Of a stretch of 64,000 nucleotides of DNA, positions 1-8,700 are shown one piece after another. Positions within the stretch are counted from its first letter, which is position 1. Every line of letters starts with the position of its first letter. Source of the stretch: Planctomycetota bacterium (lineage in GTDB: Bacteria; Planctomycetota; UBA8742; UBA2392); assembly GCA_027493625.1 (NCBI GenBank), contig JAOSKM010000002.1, forward strand, positions 186,001 through 250,000. Reading direction: 5' to 3'. The position numbers and the translations under genes were made by a program. The notes under the pieces are model-generated. The model worked only from the letters and a program-made list of their open reading frames with translations, did no database searches and had not been told where the DNA came from.

Positions 1-503
1 TTCAGCGCCTCGTGGAACTCGCCCTGGGCGATGCCGGCGTCGCCGCCGCTCACGTAGGTGACTTCGTCGGTGCCGTCGTGCTTGCTGCCCCAGGCGCGGC
101 CGGCGGCCTGCAGCCACTGGGTGCCGACGCAGCTACTCTTGCTGATGATGCGCAGGCCCTTGTGCCCGAAGTGGCTGGGCATCTGGCGGCTGTTGGATGC
201 TGGGTCGCCTTCGCGGGCCATGAAGCCGGTGAAGATTTCCTCGGTGGTGACGCCGAGGCCGAGCACGAAGGTGAGGTCGCGGTAGTGGCAGAGGGACCAG
301 TCATGGTTGGGGCGCATGACCATGCTTGCGGCGGCCAGCGCGGCCTCGTGGCCGGGGCCGGAAATCTGGAAGGTTCCGCCCTTGGACTGGCGCAGGATGA
401 TGGCGCATTTGTCCTCGGTCATGCGCGAGGTGATCATGAGCTTGTAGGCGTTCAGGATCTGCTCGTTGGAGAGGCCTTTGGTGTCTACGGCGGCTTTCGG
501 CAT
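1..503 (-). CDS. TPP-dependent dehydrogenase E1 component, alpha-type N-terminal part (partial)
   Basis: The frame begins with ATG at 503 and stays open to the left edge, so about 167 N-terminal residues are visible. The start is preceded by AGAGGA at a good distance. The sequence shows the E1-alpha signatures: an early LSNEQILNAYKLMITSR helix, a GPGHEAALAAAS segment, the HYRD and MPSHFGHK regions, and a GGDAGIAQGEFHEA segment matching the TPP/Mg-binding GDG region. These proteins decarboxylate 2-oxoacids (pyruvate or branched-chain oxoacids) in lipoyl multienzyme complexes. Whether the beta half is fused downstream or is a separate gene cannot be seen. It is divergent from the TPR gene at 699. 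The substrate is not determinable from this fragment. Confidence 0.8.
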   Translation of the reverse strand, partial: MPKAAVDTKGLSNEQILNAYKLMITSRMTEDKCAIILRQSKGGTFQISGPGHEAALAAASMVMRPNHDWSLCHYRDLTFVLGLGVTTEEIFTGFMAREGDPASNSRQMPSHFGHKGLRIISKSSCVGTQWLQAAGRAWGSKHDGTDEVTYVSGGDAGIAQGEFHEAL

Positions 504-698
504 GGCTGTTTCCTCTGGGCAACAAACGCGGGCCTTGGGGGCCCGCTGTGCATGAACGGTGTATCGCCCCGATTGTGGCGGCTGGCTGGGGCGGAATCAA
601 GTTGGCCGCGATGCTACTTTCTGACGCAGGGTCTGTGACCCTTTTGTGCCTGACGCCTCGTCGAATTGCAGGCAAGATGCCCGCATCACGGAGACGTT

Positions 699-1595
699 AT
701 GGACTTCAACGAACTGATCAACGGCGGCTGGGCTCGCCACGAGAAAGATACCGCGGCCCTGGCCGCGGACCTTGAGGCAAACGTGGCCCTGGCCCAGACG
801 CCGCAGCAGGTGGGCGCTTTCATGCAGCTCGCCAACCATGCCATCGGACAGCACCTGGGCGACTGGCCGCGCGCCGCGGCGCTGGCCGAAAAGCTGATGC
901 ACGGCCGCGAAGACTCCCACGAGCTGGCGATGCCCTACAGCAGCCTGGCCGTGGCGCAATACATGGCGGGCAGGACGGCCGAGGGGCTGGCCAGCGAGGC
1001 GCACGGGGTGCGGCTCACGAACATGGAGAAGGTCAGCATCGTGGTGCGCACCCGCGCGCTGGTGGCCTCGGCGCTGGTGGCGGCGCGGCGCATTGAAGAG
1101 GGCGCCCGGCTGTTCACCGCGGCGCTGGAGCTCGCGCGCGCCCAGGACGAAAAGCTGGCCTGTGACCAGGCGCTGGCGGTGACCGGCAACAACCTCGCCA
1201 CCGAGTTGCTGAACCAGCCGCAGCGCACGCCGGCCGAAGCCGAGTTGATGCTGCAGGCCGCCGAGGCCAGCCGCGAATTCTGGCTGAAGTGCGGGACGTG
1301 GGAGAATGAGGAGCGCGGCGATTACCTGCTGGCGCTGGTGAACAACAAGCTGGGCAGGCCGGAACAGGCGCTTGAGCACGCGGCCAAGGCGCTGGAGGTG
1401 ATCGCGAAGAACGGCGAAGAGGTGGTGGACGAGGCCTTCATCAACCTGGCGATGGCGGATGCCTTCCGGCTGCTGTCCGATCGCGGCCACTACGACAAGA
1501 GCATGGCCCGCGCCGAAGAGCTGGCGGCCGACTTCAACGACGACGGTCTGCAAAGCTGGTTCAAGGAAGAACGCGCCAAGGTGGAGTGGAAGTAG
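699..1595 (+). CDS. Tetratricopeptide-type helical repeat protein, function unknown
   Basis: The 298-residue product has no signal peptide and is a run of amphipathic helix pairs of TPR type, for example around AGRTAEGLASEAHG and LGRPEQALEHAAKAL. The ATG at 699 was chosen because GGAG lies about eight bases upstream; an in-frame start 33 bases earlier has no ribosome binding site. Proteins of this kind are scaffolds for protein-protein contacts in the cytoplasm. No catalytic motif is visible. It stands alone between the divergent E1 gene and the ArsR operon, so context gives no role. Confidence 0.75.
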   Translation: MDFNELINGGWARHEKDTAALAADLEANVALAQTPQQVGAFMQLANHAIGQHLGDWPRAAALAEKLMHGREDSHELAMPYSSLAVAQYMAGRTAEGLASEAHGVRLTNMEKVSIVVRTRALVASALVAARRIEEGARLFTAALELARAQDEKLACDQALAVTGNNLATELLNQPQRTPAEAELMLQAAEASREFWLKCGTWENEERGDYLLALVNNKLGRPEQALEHAAKALEVIAKNGEEVVDEAFINLAMADAFRLLSDRGHYDKSMARAEELAADFNDDGLQSWFKEERAKVEWK

Positions 1596-1648
1596 GGGCG
1601 CGGTAGACCGATTTACCTTCACAACTGGCGGATTTTCCGGAATTGGAT

Positions 1649-1677
1649 TTGACGGCCGGTGTTCCGTGTCGTATTTA
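1649..1677 (+). promoter_or_regulatory. Candidate sigma-70 type promoter of the ArsR operon
   Basis: A TTGACG box at 1649-1654 is followed after 17 bases by TATTTA at 1672-1677. The -35 matches five of six consensus positions, while the -10 is weak. The element ends where the palindromic operator begins, which fits autorepression by the ArsR protein encoded 35 bases downstream. This is an inference from spacing and position only. Confidence 0.4.
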
Positions 1678-1704
1678 ACCTGTAGGTTACATAACCGAAT
1701 GGTT
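1677..1704 (+). promoter_or_regulatory. Overlapping palindromic operator for the ArsR-type regulator
   Basis: Three inverted repeats overlap in 28 bases just upstream of the arsR start: AACCTGTAGGTT (1677-1688), GGTTACATAACC (1685-1696) and AACCGAATGGTT (1693-1704). Each shares its half-site with the next, so GGTT/AACC half-sites alternate along one face. Operators of the TAACC-N4-GGTTA kind are typical of ArsR-family repressors that sit with AHSA1/SRPBCC genes. The arrangement suggests cooperative binding of two or more dimers over the promoter and start region. Confidence 0.65.
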
Positions 1705-1711
1705 CAATACG

Positions 1712-2059
1712 ATGCTGGAAGAACAGCTTGATTCTGTGTTCGCGGCGCTGGCTGACCCCACCCGGCGCGCGATCCTTTCGCGCCTGGCGCGCGGCGAGAA
1801 GTCGGTCTCGGAACTGGCCGAGCCTTTCGATATGTCGATGCCCGCCATCAGCAAGCACCTCAAGGTGCTGGAGCGCGCCGGCCTGATCGAGCGCGGTCGC
1901 GAGGCCCAGTGGCGCCCCTGCCGGCTCAACGCCAGGCCGTTGAAGAAGGCCGCCGGCTGGATCGAGCACTACCGCAAGTTCTGGGAAGAAAGCTTTGACC
2001 GCCTCGACGCCTACCTGCAGGAGCTGCAGAAACCGGCGCGCGGAAAGGGCCGCAAATGA
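1712..2059 (+). CDS. ArsR-family winged-helix transcriptional repressor
   Basis: The 115-residue protein has the standard ArsR fold from its first residues: FAALADPTRRAILSRLARGE, then SVSELAEPFDMSMPAISKHLKVLERAGLIERGRE, which is the helix-turn-helix and wing. The metal-binding ELCVCDL motif of arsenic/cadmium sensors is absent, placing it in the subgroup that represses SRPBCC/AHSA1 genes. The downstream DUF1801 gene overlaps its stop codon (ATGA), and a tandem AHSA1 gene follows, so the three form an operon. Overlapping palindromes directly upstream are its probable operators. The ligand, if any, is unknown. Confidence 0.9.
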   Translation: MLEEQLDSVFAALADPTRRAILSRLARGEKSVSELAEPFDMSMPAISKHLKVLERAGLIERGREAQWRPCRLNARPLKKAAGWIEHYRKFWEESFDRLDAYLQELQKPARGKGRK

Positions 2060-2433
2060 CCACCATCGACGACTACCTGGCGGGGCTCGAGCCCGCCGCG
2101 CGCAACAGCCTGGGCAAGCTGCGCGACGCCATCCGCAAGGCCGCGCCTCACGCGACCGAAGGCAAGAGCTACGGCCTGCCCGCCTTCATCCAGGACGGGC
2201 CGCTGGTGGCGTTCGCCGCGCATCGCGGGCACTGCGCCTTCTATCCGCTGAGCCCGGCGGTGATCGAGGCGCACAAGGCCGAGTTGGAAGGCTACGAATT
2301 GTCCAAGGGCACCATCCGCTTCGCGCCCGGCGAAGCGCTTCCGGCCGCGCTGGTGAAGAAGCTGGTGAAGGCCCGCCTTGCGGAAAAGGCCGGCAAGGCG
2401 CGCCCGCGAACACCCCGAAAGAAGAGAGGCTAA
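2056..2433 (+). CDS. DUF1801 (YdhG-like) domain protein
   Basis: The 125-residue protein starts inside the arsR stop codon (ATGA overlap), implying translational coupling. It shows the DUF1801 pattern: TIDDYLAGLEPAARNSLGKLRDAIRKAAPHATEGKSYG near the N-terminus, a central GPLVAFAAHRGHCAFYPLS strand pair, and YELSKGTIRFAPGEALPAALVKKLVKARL at the end. The C-terminus is a Lys/Arg-rich tail. The fold is related to frataxin-like small domains, and the biochemical role is not established. Its recurrent companionship with ArsR and AHSA1 genes is known from other bacteria. Confidence 0.8.
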   Translation: MTTIDDYLAGLEPAARNSLGKLRDAIRKAAPHATEGKSYGLPAFIQDGPLVAFAAHRGHCAFYPLSPAVIEAHKAELEGYELSKGTIRFAPGEALPAALVKKLVKARLAEKAGKARPRTPRKKRG

Positions 2434-2435
2434 GC

Positions 2436-3356
2436 ATGCCGAAGCAGCCATTGAGCGAGCTGGTCATCAGCCGCACGTTCGACGCGCCTGTCAGCATGGT
2501 CTGGGACGCCTGGACGCGGCCGGAGCACTTCACGAAATGGTGGGGGCCCAAGCCCTACACCGCGCCCACGGTGAAGATGGACGTTCGCACCGGGGGCACG
2601 TTCCTCTGGAGCATGATGTCGCCCGAAGGCCGCGAGCACTTCAACGCAGGCACCTTCCGCGAAGTGACGCCGCGCCGCCGCCTGGTGTGCGACATCTTCT
2701 TCTCGGATGCCAAGGGCAACCACATGAGCCCGGCCGAGCACGGCCTGCCCGGCGACTGGGACGGCCGCCAGACCATCCACGTCACGTTCGAGGAGCTTGG
2801 CGAGCGCACGCGCATCACGATCCGGCAGAGCGGCTTTCCGGCCGGCGAAATCCAGGGCATGGCCCGCGCCGGCTGGAGCACATCGCTGGACAAGCTGCAC
2901 GAGTCGCTGGTGGAAGGGCGCGCGATCGTGCTGGGCCGGGTGTTCGACGCGCCGCGCAAGCTGGTGTGGGAGGCCTGGACCAGGCCGGAACACACGGCCA
3001 AGTGGTGGGGGCCCAAGGGCTTCAGCACCAAGACCATCGAGATGGACTTCCGCGAGGGGGGCCTGTGGCGGCACACCATGGTGGGCCCGGACGGCACGGA
3101 GTACCCGAACTACACGGAGTTCCTGGAGATCGTGGAGCCCGAGCGCCTGGTGTACCGCAACGGCACCGGCCCAAGCGACCCGGAGTGGTTCCGCGCCACG
3201 GTCACGTTCATGGAGTTCGCGGGCCAGACCCACGTCAACATGATCAGCGTGTTCCCAAGCAAGGACGCCCGCAACGAGGTGGCCGAAAAGTACGGCGCCA
3301 TCGAGGGCGGCATCCAGCACCTGGCCAACCTGGCGGAGTACCTGAAAACGCTGTAA
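2436..3356 (+). CDS. Tandem AHSA1/SRPBCC domain protein
   Basis: The start at ATG 2436 lies two bases after the preceding stop codon, with AGAGAGG just upstream. The 306-residue product contains two complete AHSA1-type SRPBCC domains in tandem. The first runs from about residue 10 (RTFDAPVSMVWDAWTRPEHFTKWWGP) to 155. The second runs from about 160 (RVFDAPRKLVWEAWTRPEHTAKWWGP) to the C-terminus. Each has the FDAP...VW.AWT.PEH..KWWGP helix-grip signature. Such domains bind hydrophobic ligands. The tandem form is less common than single-domain copies and probably arose by internal duplication. It is co-transcribed with arsR, which presumably represses it. Confidence 0.88.
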   Translation: MPKQPLSELVISRTFDAPVSMVWDAWTRPEHFTKWWGPKPYTAPTVKMDVRTGGTFLWSMMSPEGREHFNAGTFREVTPRRRLVCDIFFSDAKGNHMSPAEHGLPGDWDGRQTIHVTFEELGERTRITIRQSGFPAGEIQGMARAGWSTSLDKLHESLVEGRAIVLGRVFDAPRKLVWEAWTRPEHTAKWWGPKGFSTKTIEMDFREGGLWRHTMVGPDGTEYPNYTEFLEIVEPERLVYRNGTGPSDPEWFRATVTFMEFAGQTHVNMISVFPSKDARNEVAEKYGAIEGGIQHLANLAEYLKTL

Positions 3357-3387
3357 GCCGCGGGACAGGCGGCGCGCAAAACAGGAG

Positions 3388-3489
3388 TTGGGTGGCGCCG
3401 ACAATCTTGTCGGCGGTCGCGCCGACTCTGGCGCGACAGTTTCGGCTTCGCTCCGCTCAGCCGGCCCGACAGGATTGTCGGGCCCACCC
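3388..3489. repeat. Nested palindromic intergenic repeat
   Basis: The gap between the AHSA1 gene and the next gene holds three perfect hairpins: GCCGACAATCTTGTCGGC at 3397-3414, GTCGCGCC/GGCGCGAC at 3416-3437, and CCCGACA/TGTCGGG at 3465-3482. They are bracketed by outer inverted arms (GGGTGG...CCACCC with flanking CGACAAT). A TTCGGCTTCGCTCCGCTCAG segment lies in the middle. The structure resembles mobile REP-like elements. It could also act as a terminator for the ArsR operon. Confidence 0.7.
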
Positions 3490-3606
3490 CATAACCTCGG
3501 TTGCCGCGAATCGGGCAGAGGCAGGCACCAAGGGCGCCTGTCCCTGAAAACTTCGAAACCTCAATGGTTGAAGCGTGTTAGATTGGCCGTTGACCCGGAG
3601 GTTTCC

Positions 3607-5407
3607 ATGAACACGCGTGCCCTGCTTGCCGGTGTAACTCTCGTTGGCGCTGTCACTTGCGGCGTGCTTGCTCTGTCCGCGCCCAGCGCCGCCCAGGACC
3701 AGCCCAACCCGGAAAACCACCACGGCCGCGCTGCCCGAGCGCGAGGTCAGCAACCGCATCGACGCCGAGATCAGCAAGGTCTGGGAGCGCGACGGCATCA
3801 AGCCCGCGCCGCTCTCGACCGACGAAGAGTTCGTACGCCGCGTTTATCTTGACACCGTGGGCGTGCCACCCACGGCCGACGAAGTCACCGCCTTCCTGGC
3901 CGACAAGGAAAAGGACAAGCGCCGCAACCTGATCGCCAAGCTGGTCGATGACGAGCGCTTCGGCCGCCACCTGGGCGACCTGTGGGGCAATATCATCCTG
4001 GGCCGCGGCGGGCGTGACTACGGCGGCAGCTCGCACCTGTTCGCGTTGTGGCTCTCCGAGCGCATCAACAAGGGCGACAAGTTCAGCGACGTCATCTACG
4101 ACATCGTCACCGCCAGCGGCAGCGTGAGCGAGAACCCGGCGGTCGCGGTCTACACCCGCGAGGTGCCCTACAAGGTGGCGAACTCGGCGGGCACCATCAC
4201 CAAGAACCTGACCGGCGTGCAGGTCCAGTGCGCGGAATGCCACGACCACCCCTATGAGGAAGCCTGGACCGAAGAGGTGTTCGCCGGCGTGGCCAGCTTC
4301 TGGTCCGGCGTGCAGGTGCGCGTGAACAACCGCGTGCAGCCCGTGGACCCCACGGTCAGCGACGACGCCCAGAACATCCGGCCGCTGCCGCCGGGCGCCA
4401 TGGAGAAGCTGCCGACGGACGCGCAGAACCGCCTGCGCGAACAGAACAAGTACAGCAAGCCGGTGACGCTGGACGGCCAGGAGATCAAGACCCAGAACCG
4501 CAAGTTCTGGCGCCCGGCCATGGCCAAGTGGATGGTGAGCGCTGAGAACAAGCAGACCGCGCGCTACATGGCCAACCGTTTCTGGAGCTTTGCGTTTGGC
4601 AGCGGCATCCTGAACCCGATCGACGACTTCAACAGCTTCAATGAGGCCAGCCACCCGGAACTGCTCGAGTTCCTGGGCAATGATCTGATCGACAACAAGT
4701 ACGACATCAAGCGCCTGTTCCGGGCGATTTTGAACAGCCGCACCTACCAGCTCAGCAGCAGCGACCGGCCTTCCAAGGCCGAGAACTGGCACTTCGCCTC
4801 GGCACCCGTGCGCCAGCTGAACCCGGAGCAGTTCTTCGGCGCGCTGATCCAGATTGCCGGCGGGGGCGACCTGGCCCGCGCTATCCGCACCCGCGGCGGC
4901 AGCGTGGCGGACCAGCTCAAGCGCCGCTACGAGGGCATGAAGAAGCGCGCCGAGAAGGAGTCGGACAACGAGAACATGCGCGAGAGCTACTATGACGAGG
5001 AGACGGTGAACCGCCTGCTCGCGTGGTACGAGAAGTTCGACGACTCCTGGTTCGTGCGCCGCAGCATGGCGCAGAATTACGCCCAGCTCAGCAGTGACGA
5101 CGAAATGGTCGAGGCCGACAGCTTCAGCCTGACCATCGACCAGGCCCTGCTGGTGATGAACGGCGAAGTCACGAACGGCCTGAGCGGTTCGCGCCGCGGC
5201 AGCGTGGTATGGAAGCTGGTGAACGAGACCAAGGACGACGACCAGCGCATCGAGAAGCTGTTCCTGACCGTGCTGGGCCGCAAGCCCGACAGCAGCGAGT
5301 TGCGCAGCATGAAGGCCCACGTGAAGGAAAGCAAAGACCTGAACGCGGCCTACGAAGACCTGATGTTCGCCCTGCTGGCCACCACCGAGTTCGCCACGAA
5401 CCACTGA
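3607..5407 (+). CDS. DUF1549/DUF1553 (PSCyt2/PSD1) exported protein, frame broken by one base
   Basis: ATG 3607 follows a strong GGAGG (3597-3601) and begins a clear signal peptide (MNTRALLAGVTLVGAV... ending SAAQD), but that frame closes at 3852. The rest of the protein, from KTTTAALPEREVSNRIDAE onward, is in the next frame. Removing one base near 3708-3712 (CCCGG) restores 599 residues. The paralogue at 12140 keeps the two parts in one frame with a similar PEKTT junction. The DUF1549 half contains CAECHDHP (about residue 208), a CXXCH motif typical of PSCyt2 domains. The C-terminal DUF1553 half ends in TTEFATNH. These families are hallmarks of Planctomycetes and are presumed periplasmic, possibly haem-binding; their function is unknown. 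Confidence 0.8.
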
Positions 5408-5708
5408 AGAGTGTTTCGGGCCCCGCCCCGGGCGGGCTTAAAGCCCGACACCGCGGCGGCAAGGCCGACCTCGCAACCTAATAGTTCAACGGCGCGGTGG
5501 CGGCACTTCATGTCCGGGCCAGCGCGAAATGCAGGCATTTCGTGCGGCAGCAGGCGTTGCCCGATCACTCCACCGGCGACAAGGATGCTGCACGCCAGTC
5601 GAACCAGTGATAACTTGTCAGTCACCGCGACACAAAATGGACAACCGGCTGAGTTTTCTTCCTCGCCTGCCGGTTTCGGCCACAATCCTCATCAATACAC
5701 TGCGCGCC
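5408..5708. other. Intergenic region with small palindromes
   Basis: About 300 bases separate the DUF1553 gene from the chosen start of the regulator. A GC-rich CGGGCTT/AAGCCCG palindrome occurs soon after the stop codon. A perfect hairpin CGAAATGC-AG-GCATTTCG lies at 5525-5542. No convincing -35/-10 or -24/-12 promoter was seen. The second half may be coding if the regulator starts upstream, for example at ATG 5637. Confidence 0.4.
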
Positions 5709-8700
5709 ATGGACGGGCAGGGAAGAGAACCGATCGGCTCAGATCCTGTGCTGCGGAAGCTGCTGGATACTGCGCGCGTCGTGGCCCCGCGCCCCGAACC
5801 CGTGCTGCTGACCGGCGAAACCGGCACCGGCAAGGGCCTGTTGGCCGAGACGCTGCACCGCCTTTCCGGCCGAGACGGCCCGCTGGTTGCTGTGAACTGT
5901 GCAGCGCTGCCGCCCAGCCTGGTTGAGTCCGAGCTGTTCGGGCATGAGCGGGGGGCTTTCACAGGCGCGGAGCGCAGCAAACCCGGGCTGTTCGAGCAGG
6001 CCCAGGGCGGGACTCTGTTCCTGGACGAGATCGGCGAGGCCCCACCCGCCGTGCAGGCCAAGCTGCTGCGAGCGATTGAAGAGGGCCGGGTGCGCCGCGT
6101 GGGCGGGCGCGAGGAAATCCCCGTCAACGTGCGGCTGCTGTGCGCCACCAACCGCGACCTGCGCCGCGCGGAGAACGGTTTTCGCGAGGACCTGTACTTC
6201 CGCATCGCGACCTTCGTGCTGGAGCTGCCGCCTCTGAGCGAGCGCGGCGAGGACGCGCTGCTGCTGGCCCGCGAGTTCCTGCGCGGCAGCGGCAAGCATC
6301 TCGGCCCCCGCGCCGTCAAGCTGATGTCGGCCTATCCCTGGCCGGGCAACGTGCGGGAGCTGCGCTCGTGCCTGAGCTACGCCAGCGCGATGGCCGGCGA
6401 AGCCCGCACTATTCTGCCCGAGCACCTGCCGCCCGTGATGCTCTCGCCGCCTGCCCTGCGTGCGGACGGCCAGCCGGAGACCGTGCGCCTCCTGCGCGAG
6501 TTGCAGGCAGCGGGCTTTAACGACCGCCGGCTGTGGGCGCAGCTCCTGCTGGCTCTGCACGGGCAGCAGCACACAGCCTTTGTCACCCGCAAGGACATGA
6601 CCGCGCTGTTGCGTGTCCTGCGCGGCGCGGGGCCCAGCGAAAACAGCCTGGTCAACGACTGGCAGCGCAAGCTGAAGCCGGCTGCCGTTGCCACCGGGTT
6701 GCTGCGCGCCGAGGGCCTGAAACATCGCATCGAGCTGGAGGCCTGCCGCGCGGCGCTTTCGCCACCGGAACGGGCGCCCGCCCCCGCCGCGCCATCCCAG
6801 GGCTTCGTCGGCCGCGAGGCCGAGCTCACCCGGCTGGCGGCCCTGCGCAGGCAGGGCGCACTGGTGACCGTGCTCGGCCCGGGCGGCACGGGCAAGACCC
6901 GGCTTGTCAACGAATTCCGCCTTCGCGCGCCGGGCCCGTCCTGTTTTGTCGACCTGACCGAAGCGCGCGATCTCGAAGGCCTGGCCAACGAAGTTGCCCG
7001 CGCGCTGGGCGTTGCGGCGCAGCCCGGGCAGAACGCGGTGACGGCCGTGGGCGGGGCGCTTCAGGTACGCCCGGGGTTGCTGCTGGTGCTGGATAACCTG
7101 GAACAGGCCGTGCAGGCCGCGCGCCAGGCGGTTTCGGCCTGGCTCGGGCAGGCGCCGGGGCTGTGCTGCCTGGTCACCAGCCGCGAGCTGCTGGGCCTGG
7201 AGGGCGAGCAGGTGCTGGAGCTGCAGCCGCTGCCCACCCCGCCGGACGCGGCGGGGCTCGAGGATCTGCGCGGCAACGAATCCGTGCGCCTGTTCGTGCA
7301 GCGTGCCCGGCAGGCGCAGCCCGGCTTCCGGCTTGAGGCGTCGAATGCTTCCTCCGTGTCCGCGATCTGCCGTGAGGTCGAGGGCATGCCCCTGGCGCTG
7401 GAGCTGGCGGCCGCGCGGGTGGGCGTGCTGGCGCCGTCTCAGTTGCTTGTGCGGTTGCACGACCGGCTGGCGGTGCTGCGCGGCGGTCGGAGAGACCTGC
7501 CGGCCCGCCACCAGAGCCTGGCCGCCACGGTGCAGTGGAGCATCGACCTGCTTCCGCCCAACGAGCGCGAGGTACTGGCGCAGCTTTCCGTGTTCCGGGG
7601 CGGTTTCACCCTGGAAGCTGCGGAGGCCGTAGTGCGCGCGCAAGGCGAGGTGCTGGATCTGCTGCAGGCCCTGCGTGACAAGAGCCTGTTGCGCTCGCGC
7701 CTCGACGGCGAAACCGCACGCCTGGGTCTGTACCGCGCGGTCTGGGAGGCCGCGGACGGGCTGCTGCGCGAAACGGGCGACGCGCAGGCCCTGCGGGCGC
7801 GCCACTTGCGGCACTTCCTGGAGTTCGCGGAGCCGCTGGCCGCGCAGCTGCAGACGCCCGAGGCACCCCGGGCCATCGAACGGCTGGAGAGCGAACGCCA
7901 GAACCTGTACGCCGCGCACGACTTCGCGCTGAGCCACGCCGAGCCGGCGGAGGCCGCAAGGCTCAGCCTTGCGCTCAATGTGCTGCTGCAGGTGCGCGGT
8001 CCCATGAGTGAACAGCTGGCGCGCCTGCAGGGCGCCTCGGCCATGCTGCCCGACGCGCAACGGGCGTCGCGCGCGCTGCTGCGCTCGGAGCTGGCAAGGG
8101 CGCTGCACCAGTCCGGCGACCTGCCCGGCGCGCTGGCCTGCGTCGAGGACGCACTGCGAGATGCCGCCGAGGGCCCACAGGCCGTGCGCGGCGAAGCGCT
8201 GCTCAGCCGCAGCGTGCTGTACTACCGCACGGGGCGCATGGCGGAGTCGCTGGTGGACGCGGATGCCGCCTGCGACCTGCTGGGCCGGGGCGGGCACCCG
8301 GCCTCGTGCGGGCGCGCCATGGGGCGCATGGCGCTGGCCCTGTCCGCCATGGGCCGTCGCGACGAGGCGCTGGCCCGCTGCCAGGAGGCGCGCGAGATGC
8401 TGGAGCGCGCCGGCGACCTGCACGGCCTGGCGCTGAACCTGGCGGCGCTGGGAATCATGCTGCACGAGCGCGACGAGCACGCGGCGTCGGCCCAGGCGTT
8501 CCTGGAGGCGCAGGAGACCTTCGAGCGCTTCGGCGACAGGCGCGGCGCGGCCGGCAGCCTGGTGAACCGCGCCCTGCAGGCCCAGGCGATGGGGCGCCTG
8601 GAAGACGCCCTGGCCCTCACGGCCGAGAGCGCGAGGCGCGGCGGCGAAATCGGCGACCGCCACATCCTGGCCAGCGCCTGCACGCACCGCGGCATCGTGC

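Noticed and set aside
12-638. Plus-strand open frame of 208 residues at the left edge
   Set aside because: It is antisense to the E1 dehydrogenase fragment, which has clear family motifs and a ribosome binding site.
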